From positions 1-64,000 of the forward strand of contig JARGSG010000253.1 in assembly GCA_030374805.1 (NCBI GenBank): a DNA stretch of 64,000 nucleotides. Reading direction: 5' to 3'. The notes under the pieces are model-generated. The model did not search any database. It had not been told where the DNA came from and saw nothing but the letters and a program-made list of their open reading frames with translations. The translations under genes and the position numbers were made by a program. The DNA is from Gracilaria gracilis. Taxonomy: Eukaryota; Rhodophyta; Florideophyceae; Gracilariales; Gracilariaceae. Below, piece by piece: positions 31,536 to 41,661 of the stretch; position 1 is the first letter of the stretch, and the number at the start of each line of letters is the position of its first letter.

Positions 31536-33890
31536 ATGGTGCGCTTCGCGTGCTTTGGCGCGTCCGCGTCGCATGATGATATTGATAACATCTCCCACCG
31601 CAGCGGCGAGTCCGCCCCGCCCCATCGAGATGCACACAAGTCCCTGCGTCGCGCGCACTCGCTCTTCTCTCACAAGCATCGCGTGCTCACGAGAGAGGCT
31701 GCAAAGGCGCAGTTCAAGAAGCTCATGCAGAACATAAAGCGCGACCATGCTGATAAGGATCGCCATGTCAGTGATGACGAGTTTATCATCCTGGGAAAGA
31801 TCTATTCCGAGGATGCTTCCGTCGACTTTGCTTCCATTGCTTCCAATTCGTCTGCCCTGTCGCATCTGTTGCCCTTCATTTTGAATACCTTGCTTTACGG
31901 CTTTCATGACCAGACCGCCGGCTCGGGAGTCGGTTCCAGCCGCTCCGCCAAGCGCAGCGCGCTGCTCAAGCTCACGCGCGAGCCCAAGGAAATCTCGCTC
32001 GACGCCACTGCCCACCTCGTCAAGGCGCAATGCGAGCGTCAGCTGGAAACCTTTCTGTATCAAAACGCCATGACCTCGCTCTCCTTCGCCCTCGAATGCA
32101 TGTGGTACATCAACGGCTCGCTCCACATCGGACCCAAGGACGCCTATCACCGCACCATGACCCTCTTGCTCGGCCTAGAGTCCGTCGTCACCAACTCCAC
32201 CCCACCGGGCGACCTCTTCAAAAAGGCAGAGGTCACTGAAACCCACTCTCAGCCGTATGGCGCCCATGCGCATTCAAAGGACGATGACGTTGAGAAGGTC
32301 ACCCCGCCCTTTCGACGCAGCTCCGTCACGCGCGCCGTTGACCTCGACATCTCGGGATCCGGTGAGAACGATCATCGAATGCACTTTAATGCGCTGCAGC
32401 TTGCAGATGAGGTCAAGCTCAAGCAATGGCTGGAAGCTCGTCACGAACGAGCCAATCTGTTTCACGCCGAGATGGACTTTGTCAAGTGTCTTACCCACAT
32501 CTCTAATGGTCTGTTCGACGTGCAAAGGGAACTGCGCAGAGACGTTCTGCGGAGAGAGCTGGAGAAGCTCAATGACTTTATCCCCAACAACGTGTTCATT
32601 CCCACAGAACGCCGTCCGCATCGAGTATTGCGCATAGTGCCGGAGGAGGCGCATGTGTTCAACACAAAAGAGCGCGTCCCTTACCTTCTCGTCGTCGAAG
32701 TTGAAGATCTCAGCGTTCAGCCACCCGAGAAAGAGTACCCACCTGAAGACCATCGCGGTACTAGCCCGTTGCGCAGGATCGGTTCACTTTCTTCACCTCC
32801 TGCCAGACAGCATGCCCACCAACCGCCACCAGAGCCATTTGAACCGGAAGTCACCGTGCAAAACCAACCCGCGGACAAGTTCGAATTCTCTCCTGACGTG
32901 ACTCCAGATGTGAGACAAGCCGAACCAGATTTTTCGAAGCGTGAGAGCTCGTTCCGAGTTGACACCCGGTTTGATGATGACAAGAGGCCGCCAGACGAGG
33001 AATTGCTCAAAGCACTTGGGGAACGATGGGCTGTCAAATCAGAACGCATTCAAAAGTCGAGCTCGTTTGGCTCTAATCCGAATTGGCGATTGGTTTCGTG
33101 CATTGTCAAAGCACGCGATCAACTTCGACAAGAAATGTTCGCACAACGGCTTATCCAGGAGTTTTCGCGAATCTTTGAGAAAGCTAACATTCCGTGCTGG
33201 CTTCGTCCGTACGAGATTATCTCAACCAGTGGCGACTCTGGACTCATAGAGACAGTAACTGATGCCAGGTCTATCGATTCCATTAAGAAGCACTCGCCCA
33301 CTGTGGCAACTCTGAAAGACTACTTTGTGGGTGTGTTTGGTGGGCGTGGTTCTCAGGGTCACAAGCGTGCCGTTCGCAATTTTGTGCACAGTATGGCTGG
33401 GTATTCAATAGTTCAATACCTGATGAATATCAAGGACAGGCACAATGGTAACCTTATGATCGATGCTGACGGACATATCATTCATATCGACTTTGGCTTT
33501 TTGCTCTCTAATTCCCCTGGTGGTAACATGGAATTCGAAAAGGCACCGTTTAAGTTAACCGAAGAGATGGTGCAGGTGATGGGTGGATCTAACTCTGGAG
33601 CTTTCAAACTATACCGAAAGCTGTGCGTTCACGGATACTTGGAAGCTTGTCGATACGCTAACAAGATATTGCTCATGGTTGACACCATGTACCCTGGCAA
33701 TGAGACTATGCCTTGCTTCTTGCAGGGAAGAGATTATGTGCTGGCAAATCTTCGAGACAGGCTTGGTTTTGAACTTTCGAAGAAAGACAAAATTCAGAGA
33801 ATGTCTAAACTGATAGACTACGCTCGAGGAAATTGGACAACTAGAGCTTATGATCATTTCCAAAAGGTGTCGATGGGGATCTCCAAATGA
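31536..33890 (+). CDS. Phosphatidylinositol 4-kinase, type III beta (PIK1/PI4KB)
   Basis: This is a 784-residue single-exon protein from the ATG at 31536 (MVRFACFG); the longer frame begins at TTG. Residues about 45-240 correspond to the lipid-kinase-unique helical region (HRVLTREAAKAQFKKLMQNIK, then SHLLPFILNTLLYG). The middle is charged and disordered. The kinase domain fills the last 260 residues: IPCWLRPYEIISTSGDSGLIE, the catalytic loop GYSIVQYLMNIKDRHNGNLM, IHIDFGFLLSNSPGG and PFKLTEEMVQVMGG. The PSVYKVGDDLRQE-like block is present as VKARDQLRQEMFAQRLI. Catalytic Asp and Asn of DRHNGN and the DFG motif are intact. The enzyme makes PtdIns4P on Golgi membranes. The family usually has 800-1070 residues, so this is a compact version. 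Confidence 0.96.
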   Translation: MVRFACFGASASHDDIDNISHRSGESAPPHRDAHKSLRRAHSLFSHKHRVLTREAAKAQFKKLMQNIKRDHADKDRHVSDDEFIILGKIYSEDASVDFASIASNSSALSHLLPFILNTLLYGFHDQTAGSGVGSSRSAKRSALLKLTREPKEISLDATAHLVKAQCERQLETFLYQNAMTSLSFALECMWYINGSLHIGPKDAYHRTMTLLLGLESVVTNSTPPGDLFKKAEVTETHSQPYGAHAHSKDDDVEKVTPPFRRSSVTRAVDLDISGSGENDHRMHFNALQLADEVKLKQWLEARHERANLFHAEMDFVKCLTHISNGLFDVQRELRRDVLRRELEKLNDFIPNNVFIPTERRPHRVLRIVPEEAHVFNTKERVPYLLVVEVEDLSVQPPEKEYPPEDHRGTSPLRRIGSLSSPPARQHAHQPPPEPFEPEVTVQNQPADKFEFSPDVTPDVRQAEPDFSKRESSFRVDTRFDDDKRPPDEELLKALGERWAVKSERIQKSSSFGSNPNWRLVSCIVKARDQLRQEMFAQRLIQEFSRIFEKANIPCWLRPYEIISTSGDSGLIETVTDARSIDSIKKHSPTVATLKDYFVGVFGGRGSQGHKRAVRNFVHSMAGYSIVQYLMNIKDRHNGNLMIDADGHIIHIDFGFLLSNSPGGNMEFEKAPFKLTEEMVQVMGGSNSGAFKLYRKLCVHGYLEACRYANKILLMVDTMYPGNETMPCFLQGRDYVLANLRDRLGFELSKKDKIQRMSKLIDYARGNWTTRAYDHFQKVSMGISK

Positions 33891-35659
33891 AGGGTTCTCT
33901 GTGTGCAAAGAAAAAGGAAGATTGATCCACACAAGAGTTGCATTGTAGATTACAAACTCAATTAGAGTGGTATGTGACCACTACAAGTACATCGCTAAGG
34001 TGCAAGCCCTTGTATAGCTCTGTGACTATAAGGAATATTTACAATTCGATGTACAATTGTACGTTTAAGGTTCCTCGCTACCCCCACTGTATATGTTTTA
34101 GATGAGGGGAAAAGCGTAAGCACTTTTTTTTGTTGAGTGGGTTCCGACTCGGAACTTCCGAGCATCCGAGAGTCTGGCCGAAAAAGGAAAATGGAAACAA
34201 GCGCATCATGATGACGGTTCGTACCGTCTATATTCCGTGGGAGGGCCTTATCTGTAATCACGAGACCCGTGCCCAATCTGCAATCACTGCATGAACTCGA
34301 AGATTGCTTACATGTGACACCTGTTGCGACATGAGACCCCGGCCGCATATCATAGGTCCGCTACGCCACGTACGTTAGCAGCTTTCTCACGCACGGCGTG
34401 TCACATGTTGGGCGTTGAGTTGTTGGCTGTTGGAGGGTTTAACAACTCGTTTGTGCTCGAGAGCGTGTGAGCTTCACACTGTGAAGCAGTCTTTTTTTCT
34501 ATTCCTTTTACGAGAAGGCGAATGCAGGCCACCGTACACGGGCCTTTCAACGATGTAATGGCAGGAAGCGGTTGGATTGAGGTCGTAGGGCAAGTGCTGT
34601 AAACATGTAGTTGCACCGCCTCCAGGAGACAGGCAACGAATGATTTCGAACATAACTGTGCGCTAATGTTCACAGAGGTAAAGGATTTTTGAGACGTCTT
34701 AGAGGATGGAGACGCAATAAACGGCCTCGTCATGCTTGGGAAACGCCTGCTTGAGGTGGTTGCGGTTATCATTCCAGAGTTTGGCTTTGATTTAGGCACT
34801 TGGTCATGCAAACGCACGTGTCGAGGAGCAGGTAAATAGTAGTACGAAGTGTTTGTTAACGGCACAGTTTCTAATCATGGTATTGGGGTTTTGCTCGTAG
34901 CAAAGTGGCTGCAGCTCGACCAGACTGTTGCTTGTACCTCAATTACAGGTCTGTTTGGTTTGGTGGGAGCAACAGAGTGGCTTTCTACGCTTCGAAATGA
35001 CCCCCACGTTACGTTATACCTTGGGGTAAAGTGTTTGCATGGTTCGCATTCGCCCCGATCGGAACCAGTGTAGCGTTACCCCTCTTAGTTTGCCCTCTTC
35101 CCCTTGTAACAGACCTTTTGTCCCGGCTCCCGAACTTGGAAGGCTTAAACGCCTAAACGCTTGGCAGAGTACTCCCCGAAAAACCTCCCTGGTACTAGCT
35201 TCGCATTGGTGGAAAGCTCTACCATCGTTCATTCTCCTTCAAGAGTCGGCCATGCCATCGAGGACATTTGATGTTGCAAGGGAAGGCGGACGACCGATAC
35301 AGTGAAAACTAGTAGTTTGGAATTTGCATTCCGTGCTCAACGTACTGAGTACAAAAAGTTTGAACTGCCTTGTTGAGCCTTTCTTCTAAGAGCTGTCTTC
35401 AAAAACAAAGGCAACGGAAAGGCATTGCAAAGAGTTGCTTGAGCTCAAACCTGACTGATGAGGCTCTTTTTCCGGCCTCGGTTGGTATTTCCATGTATCA
35501 ATGAAAACCAACTGAGCAACTCCGGCGCTTTGCCTGGTACTTTTTTGCATCGGATTCCAACCCTTTTTTATAGTATCGATTCTCCCTTGAGCTTTCTTCA
35601 TCAGTTACTGTACATCTCAAGTTATTGCATCATAATGCCTTCAACTTTTCTTCTTCATA
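33891..35659. other. Gene-free 1.8-kb stretch
   Basis: I find no supported gene. The frames at 34401-34865, 35039-35305 and 35386-35715 have no motif, and most longest versions start at non-ATG codons. TTGTAGATTAC just after the PI 4-kinase stop (about 33944) may be its 3'-end signal. Confidence 0.45.
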
Positions 35660-35800
35660 AGTGTAGTTGCTTATTACTCCTTATTTCGAAGCAAAAGGAA
35701 GACTACACTAATTAAGAATAGCCTTCTCTGATAAAGAAGGCCAAAAGCTGCGATGGTCATTCTTTTATCATTTCTATCATCGTCTTCTTATCTTTCTATG
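35660..35800 (-). mobile_element. LINE 3'-end fragment, copy 1 (5'-truncated)
   Basis: The minus strand encodes only the last about 28 residues of a LINE ORF2, with one in-frame stop (KDKKTMIEMIKE-stop-PSQLLAFFIREGYS). They align with the end of copies 2 and 3. The 3' tail shares the plus-strand block TTATTACTCCTTATTTCGAA (35671-35690) with copy 3. Confidence 0.7.
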
Positions 35801-35804
35801 TTGA

Positions 35805-36330
35805 AGTAAAAACTTCTCTATAAAAAGTTTTCTCTCCTTAAGAAGGCTAACAACCTATGCGGGTATTGTCTAATCAAATCTTGGAGGCTGAGATCGCATC
35901 GCTCATCTGACGGGAAAAGCTCCTCTCGACCGGAAGCGTTTGTCAAAAGACATTGCAAAACTACATGTTCTACGTCCTTCTTGAAATTTGTACCGCACTC
36001 GCACCTCAGAAGCTTTTGATTCATATACGCTGCTACTAGATGGAGGTTTGGAACATGTCCCGTGAAAAACTGGGCCAAGAGAACTTCAGCCTTATTTTCT
36101 AGCCATATGGCCGTCTGTGGTTGTCGTCTTATCCTTTCGTTCTTGTACAGCAGATAGCTTGTTTCTCCGAGAACAGTTAGCCTTTCACTTGAAGACTTCA
36201 AGTCCCATGCAAGCACATGGAAGGCAAACAACGCGGCTCCCTTGTTCAAAGTGCTGGTTTGACCAGCATCAGACCTCCTTGTTGCTATTATTGTCTGAGA
36301 GACTTGTACGTTTATTCCTCGGGAGTCTGT
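35805..36330 (-). mobile_element. LINE 3'-end fragment, copy 2: end of RNase H region plus CCHC-like zinc knuckle
   Basis: The open frame at 35818-36249 encodes the end of a non-LTR retrotransposon ORF2. AEVLLAQFFTGHVPNLHLVAAYM is followed by the zinc-binding C-x-C...H...C block (LLRCECGT..VEHVVLQC) and the terminal DLIRQYPHRLLAFLRRE. The upstream RNase H part is present but out of frame. The end abuts copy 1, so copy 2 is inserted beside or within it. It is 5'-truncated and dead. Confidence 0.8.
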
Positions 36331-36499
36331 GAGCTTCTTCTTCTTCTTTACTGTGGCATGGTTTTTGGCCTCCGTAGGAGTCCCATTTGCTTACTCGTTT
36401 CGCTCCCCCCGGTATTGCACGGGGTTATGGAGACAGGCACACCGCGAGAAGGCGAGTAGCTAGTGCCCAGTCTGTGAGCGTTCCTAACGACTGTCACAA

Positions 36500-37460
36500 C
36501 TTCTTCTTCTTCCTAAATGTGGTTTATTACTCCCTATTTCGAAGCAATAAGAGAACTACATTATTACATATAACCCTCTCTCCTAAGAAAGGCCAAAAAC
36601 TTTGAAGGCCATTCTCTAATCTTATCAATCATAGTCTTGTCTTTTCTTTCCTCTAGAGTCGGTAACTCATTCCGTCTCGAACATTTTGTCAATCGGCACC
36701 GAAACAAAACATGGTCTACTCCCTTTTTCACTTCTGTACCACATTGGAATCTTGTTAGTTTTTGTCTACGTAGGTAGAGACTGGGTGAAGGTTGTAAACG
36801 TGGCCAGTTGAAAACTGAGCCAAGACCACTTCCGCCTTCCGTGCCTCCAAGTCGTTTGCAATTGACGTTGGGCAGCCCTGTGCAATACTCTTTGTGCTTT
36901 TCGTGGTCTTCAGTAGCGCCTTAATGTCAGAAAAGTCTACTGGGACTTCGAACTGAACTTGAAGCGGTAGAGCTAGACCTGATTTGGCCAATTCATCAAC
37001 GCGTTCGTTCGGTATAAACCCGCAGTGCGCAGGAACCCAGCAGACAAACACCCTGCATCTTGAACTGAGTTCGTGTAGCTCTAAAGCCAGAAGCGTTAAA
37101 GTGACTCTCACAACATAACATATTTTCTTCCTAACTAAGAAACACTACGGTTAACGGGATATCTTTCTGTAGGGAGGCCATAAACTCCTTAGGGGGTTCA
37201 TGAATCAAATCTTTAACCGTCTTACGTGCGTTTCTCGATTGGCCGAGCTGATTTTCTCGACGAGAGACGTATCGCAAAGAACACTTTAACACATGAAGTG
37301 TTGAGGGCAAGGACGGGCATGCAATGTATATCATGGAATATGCATCAAGTGTGTTGAGCACTAACGCAGAGCGTTGCAGGGAGAGACACTGTTTTGGCAG
37401 ATCTCTTTGCAGGGACTCTATTAGGGGGTGAGAATCTGTGAAGACTGTGAGCATACTGCT
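36500..37460 (-). mobile_element. LINE ORF2 remnant, copy 3: RNase H domain and zinc knuckle, interrupted by copy 4
   Basis: Reading leftwards, FTDSHPLIESLQ (about 37450) opens an RNase H domain. It resumes at 37111 with VFVCWVPAHCGFIPNERVDELAK, the typical LINE RNase H motif, and ends with VVLAQFSTGHVYNLHPVSTYV. A one-base shift near 36755 then leads into FQCGTEVKKGVDHVLFRC and the terminal KFLAFLRREGY at about 36570. The 3' tail carries a GAAGAAGAAG run near 36500. The RNase H plus terminal zinc knuckle layout fits the I/Tad/ingi-like groups of LINEs. Reverse transcriptase and endonuclease are missing (5' truncation). Confidence 0.8.
37115..37390 (-). mobile_element. LINE 3'-end fragment, copy 4, nested in copy 3
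   Basis: Between the two halves of the copy 3 RNase H domain lies another LINE end. LHVLKCSLRYVSRRENQL and DLIHEPPKEFMASLQKD align with the zinc-knuckle and terminal segments of copies 2 and 3. A TTAGGAAGAA tail follows, as in copy 3. It is a 5'-truncated insertion of the same family. Confidence 0.55.
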
Positions 37461-37582
37461 GACACGATGCTAAACACTTTGAATTGCAGCGAGAGCATTG
37501 CTCGAATTTCGTGTCGCTTAGCTGTTCGTGGAGCTAAGACGTATTCATCAACGCAGCGCTAAGGATGTCATCACACAGCGGG

Positions 37583-37590
37583 TATAAAAG
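37583..37590 (+). promoter_or_regulatory. TATA box (TATAAAAG) of the orphan gene at 37707
   Basis: TATAAAAG in the context GGTATAAAAG lies 117 bp before the ATG. The flavodoxin TATA-to-ATG spacing is similar. Confidence 0.55.
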
Positions 37591-37706
37591 TCGACGGAAC
37601 TTCGCAAGGAAGTCGTCACGATCTTCACCACAAGGTTCGTTTCAAGCAAGTCTGTTTCTTGTTACTAGCACACCAGATCGATTGAAACCCCTTGAGGTTT
37701 GGCATC

Positions 37707-38822
37707 ATGTTTGGCAAAGGAATGAAGGTGGAAAAGTTGGGACTCGGCAAAATGGTTCCATGGATATGTAAGAAGACGAAGGACAGCATGACGATGAAAA
37801 AGGAAGGGCTTAAAGTACTAGAAGCTGCCGCCAATATGCTGACAAACCCGGCAGAAAAAGCAATGGAGAAGCTGCTTAGTTTCGCAGTACATGAACTCCC
37901 AAAGTTGCTCGACCACATTGCTCAACGTGAAAAGGAGAATAGTTGTAGCAACTACTGGAAGCATTTCCAAGGCCGATTTGGTGGTCCTTCGAACGCTGAT
38001 GAAACTCCATCAGAATTCAACCGTCCTTCATCAGATTCCCGCCCATCCCATGCTGCGAAACACACGGTCCATGCAGACAACGACCGGGCTCCGAACAAGA
38101 ATGAGAGCTTTAGGAACACAAAGGACGGGCGTGTTAAACGCGGTGATTCTTCTCTGAGTAACTCTACCAGAGTTCGTTGCTGGAATCCTCTCTTTCACAA
38201 TGAGGAACACGAAGAAAGAGGTAGAAATGGAATCTCACGAAGCAAAAGGGGTTTCCATGCATTTGACTACATCAGCACAGACGACGAGGATGCGTCCTAT
38301 ACTCCAAATGAACCGGGGTTGGTGGATCTACGCGAGGAAGCAAATAGGCGTCCAGTACCGGCGATTGCAATACCGTTGCCGCCGATTGCACAGAAACATT
38401 ATGAACGTTTTGTTCGCCTACGACAACAAGAAGTGTACACGCAGGTTCTTAGTCGCCAGAGAAATCCTTCTCTTCCTCCTGGTCCTCCTTCCCGTTGTAT
38501 TCGTAAGTCTCGTCGTGAGTCTCGTCGTGGATTTCGCGACTCTGAAGCAACTCCGAAACTGTTCCAGACCAAGAGAGATATATCGGATCTTGTACAAACA
38601 AAAGCAGCAGGTTTGCAAGAGCGTTCGGAGAAGAAGAGAGGAAAGAAACAGCCTCCGGTCAAGGAGAACGAGCCGGGGCCAAATAGATTATATGCCACAC
38701 ACGCCTTGCGCAATAATTGCTCATTAGAGGAGAGCAGAGCGGTCTACTACTTGATGGGGACTGATCTGTTCAGAAAGAGAAAAGTAGAACACATAATGTT
38801 TGACAAAGACTTCGAGTACTAG
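37707..38822 (+). CDS. Orphan basic, disordered protein of unknown function
   Basis: This is a 371-residue open frame from the ATG at 37707; the longer frame starts at TTG. A TATA box sits at 37583. Residues 1-85 look folded and amphipathic (MVPWICKKTKDSMTMKKEG, then LEAAANMLTNPAEKAMEKLLSFAVHELPKLL). Residues 86-300 are charged and disordered with Arg/Ser/Pro clusters such as KSRRESRRGFRDSE. The C-terminus (about 325-371) is again ordered, with RAVYYLMGTDLFRKRKVEHIMFDKDFEY. There is no signal peptide or membrane helix, and I do not recognise a family. LINE 3' ends flank it on both sides, pointing away from it, so a retroelement ORF1 origin was considered. It lacks a zinc knuckle or RRM, and the flanking copies are 5'-truncated, so a host gene is more likely. 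Confidence 0.6.
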   Translation: MFGKGMKVEKLGLGKMVPWICKKTKDSMTMKKEGLKVLEAAANMLTNPAEKAMEKLLSFAVHELPKLLDHIAQREKENSCSNYWKHFQGRFGGPSNADETPSEFNRPSSDSRPSHAAKHTVHADNDRAPNKNESFRNTKDGRVKRGDSSLSNSTRVRCWNPLFHNEEHEERGRNGISRSKRGFHAFDYISTDDEDASYTPNEPGLVDLREEANRRPVPAIAIPLPPIAQKHYERFVRLRQQEVYTQVLSRQRNPSLPPGPPSRCIRKSRRESRRGFRDSEATPKLFQTKRDISDLVQTKAAGLQERSEKKRGKKQPPVKENEPGPNRLYATHALRNNCSLEESRAVYYLMGTDLFRKRKVEHIMFDKDFEY

Positions 38823-38939
38823 TCCACTCGCCTGTATCATATTCCAAACCAAAGGCCACTGTACATTCGCTTGCTAACTATATGTACTGTACATCACAGA
38901 GTTCATTTCGTTTCTTTAATGCGGACATCAACAGAGTTC

Positions 38940-39325
38940 AAAGGGTTCCCCCCTTCTTCATAGACTACAATGAACTGAACTATGGCGAGAGGAAATTGGC
39001 CCGAATGGTTGGGGTGGTGCTTTCGCAGGTGTACATTGGACATGTGTCCTCCCTTTATCCGGTCGCATCTTGTCTATAAACGAAAACACTACGATGCAGT
39101 TGGGGAACAAACGTGAAGAAATAGAGTGAATGACTAGTGTTGCTCTGCCCGTTGACAAACGCTCAAGGACGGGATCTTGTCTCGAACATGCCGTACAGCA
39201 AAAAGTGTTCTGCCCAAAGTGTGAATAGAAAGGAAGCACAGAAGTTGCTGGCCTTTCTGAAGAGAGAAAGCTCATTAAAGGACTGCTGCCCATAATTAAA
39301 AAAGGAGAAGAAAGTCAAAAGAGTT
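38940..39325 (+). mobile_element. Degraded LINE 3'-end fragment, copy 5 (plus strand)
   Basis: VGVVLSQVYIGHVSSLYPVASCL (38999-39079) aligns with VVLAQFSTGHVYNLHPVSTYV of copy 3. QKLLAFLKRESSL (about 39240-39280) aligns with the family terminus LLAFLRRENFL. The zinc-knuckle region between them is broken by several stops and shifts. An AAGGAGAAGAAAG tail follows. The orientation is opposite to copies 1-4. Confidence 0.65.
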
Positions 39326-39946
39326 GTGAGGTTGGTGTGGAATATAATGTTGGGGCTGCTGAGACTGGAGGTTTGGCACCATCTCTGGCAGTTGGTACAA
39401 GGGAGTAGGTGGTGTTGTGTGGCAACAGACGAGCGCTTTTGGCAGGAGCAGCGCGTGCGTGAAACGCATCAATTGAGTAGCTAATCAGACAGGGCGTTCA
39501 AAAGCTGTTGGCGTTTGCAGAGGGGAGAAGAAGTGTTGGCGTGGAAGCATATGGAAAGTGTGCTTGTTCTGACGCGGTTGGCAGAGTTGCTGAGCACAGC
39601 GTAGCCATGTGTGTGAATATGTATGGATGTATGGATATGATGTTTGACGTGCCTTTTCCATGAGCAAGACGCTTGATGAACCGCAGAAAGGCAGCCCAGA
39701 ACGCTACGGTTGTCGCGAGGTGCTACCGTTGTAGAGAGAATTTGTGAGACAAGTGTGGTGGGTTGTGTGGATTCGAAATCACAAAAACGTTGTGGCTCAA
39801 GATGGGCCAATTGGGCGAATTGGCCCATAAAGGAGTTTCGGCGACCCGACGATGGGTTGTGTGTGTGTGTGGGTGATCATGATGATCTCAATGCTCCACA
39901 CATGATGATGCGCGTGGGGGGCGACCAAGGCGGCGGCGGCGCAACA
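39326..39946. other. Intergenic stretch
   Basis: No gene is supported. A short GT repeat lies at 39855-39872. The open frame on the plus strand reaches into this DNA only because it lacks stops, and its first ATG triplets are at 39902-39910. Confidence 0.4.
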
Positions 39947-40362
39947 ATGGCGGCGTTCGCGCCAAGCGCAGCGCGCATGTGGAGGCAGCAACGCGCGGTG
40001 ACATGCTGCGCAGCAGCGCCGCGCGCGGCGCGCGCGACGCGCGCGCGCGAGGCGGCGGCGACGGCGCCTGCGGCGCCGCTGCTGCTGGAGGTGCGCTCGT
40101 ATCTGACGCAGCTGCACGAGCAGCACGAAAAGCTGCAAAGCAGCCGGCAGCTAAGCGCGGCGCAGCGCCAGTTGCTGCGCGACTTTGCGGCGTTCCTGCG
40201 GCGGCACGGCGAGCCAGTAGCGGCGCAGCTGGAGCACGCGCCGTCCGTGCACAGCGCGCTGCAGCTGATGGCGGTGGACGGCGCGCTTGCCACGCACGCG
40301 CTGCAGCTACTCGACGCGCACGCGGCGGCGGTGGCGGCGGCGGCGGCGGCGACCACGACGAC

Positions 40363-40394
<32 letters not shown>

Positions 40395-41518
40395 GCGCGC
40401 TGCAAGCGGCGGCGCGCGAGCTGTTACGGCGCCAAAGCGCGGCGCGCAGCGGACCGACGTGGCGGCGCAACGCGTACTGGCTGGGCATACCCATGCGCTA
40501 CGCGCGCGCGCACGCGAGCGTGTGGGCGCTGCCGGCGGTGGCGTCGCTGCGCGTGGCGGAGGCGCGCGACCTGCGTCGACTGCGCCACGACAGCGACGCG
40601 TTCCGCGCGGCCGCCAGCGGCGCGCGGCTGATACGCGCCGCCGACGCGTGGGCGCTGCTCGGGCTGGCGGAACGCGCCGGCGCACACCGCCTCACGCTCG
40701 ACGCGTGGCGCCGCTCGCTGGGCGCCGACGCCACCGCCACCGTCGCTGCAGGCGCGCCGCCGCCGCCGCCGCGCGCGCGCCCGTTCGTGCAGCGCTTCCA
40801 GACGGCGCGGCGCGCAAACGCGCTGCTGCTGTACGCGGCGGCGTGCGGGCGCGAGTGGCGCGCGGCCGCGGCGGTGGCGGCGGCGGCGGGCGGCGGCGCG
40901 AGCGCGGTGCGGCTGCAGGAGGAGGGGCTGCTACTGGCGGCCGCGGGCGACGACGAGTGGGCGCGCTTCGCAGCCGCGCCGGCGGCGTCGGTGCTGACGC
41001 GGCGCGCGAACGACTATTGGATGTGGGCGCCGCGCGCAGAGCGGCTGCTGCTGGTGCACGCGCTGCCGGCGTTCCGCACGCGCGCGGCGCCGCACTGCGA
41101 GGCGGCGCCGACGCACGCGCCGGCGCAGCTGCCGGCGCGCGCGTTCGTGGAGGCGCAGCTGGCGCTGGCGCTGGCGGACTTGGCGAGCGCAGACGTGCTG
41201 CTGTACGGCACGCTGCGGCGCTCGCGCACGTTCCGCGTGCAGCGCTGCGAGCGCTTCCTGCGCGCGGCGCGCCGCATGACGCGCTGGTTCGAGCGCGCCT
41301 TCTTGCGCACCGTCGTGCCGCCGCCGCGCCGCTTTCACGAGCGCTACGAAGAGTGCGCCGCCGTGTGGCGCCTCGTGGACGACGGCGTGGCGCGCGCGCC
41401 CGTCGTGCACGACGTGCCTGCGCTGCAGGCGGAGATGTGGCTGGCGCCGTGGCGCGCGCGCCTTAACGACTGGGAAAAGCGCCACAGCGACGCACCGTTC
41501 CGCACCACCTCCCCTTAG
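39947..41518 (+). CDS. GC-rich orphan protein, probably organelle-targeted
   Basis: This is a 523-residue frame from the ATG at 39947, in good context (aacaATGGc); an alternative start is 39902. Residues 1-45 (MAAFAPSAARMWRQQRAV and more Arg/Ala) resemble a plastid or mitochondrial presequence. The rest is alpha-helical, Ala/Arg-rich, with many Trp and Tyr. Examples are SYLTQLHEQHEKLQSSRQLS, RRNAYWLGIPMRYARAHAS and FVQRFQTARRANALLLYAAA. A poly-Ala/Thr/Asp insertion lies near 125-145. I picked this frame over its mirror frames because it alone has a balanced hydrophobic pattern and a consistent end just before the isomerase promoter. The function is unknown; repeated helical units would suit an RNA-binding or scaffold role, but nothing shows it. 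Confidence 0.65.
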
Positions 41519-41622
41519 ATAACATACGTGTCAACGCCCATCGGGCCGCCGCACCGTCAGCATTCATTCATAACTTGCGCCGCCTCCGCCGCGTCAAGCT
41601 TAGCGCGTCTGCCGCCCGCCGC

Positions 41623-41656
<34 letters not shown>

Positions 41657-41661
41657 CAAAC

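Noticed and set aside
34401-34865. 154-aa minus-strand ORF
   Set aside because: No motif, Ser/Thr/Pro-biased composition and no promoter signal; probably chance.
39979-41466. 495-aa frame overlapping the GC-rich orphan
   Set aside because: Gly/Arg/Ala-only composition without hydrophobic pattern; the 39947 frame has a normal amino-acid mix and a better start.
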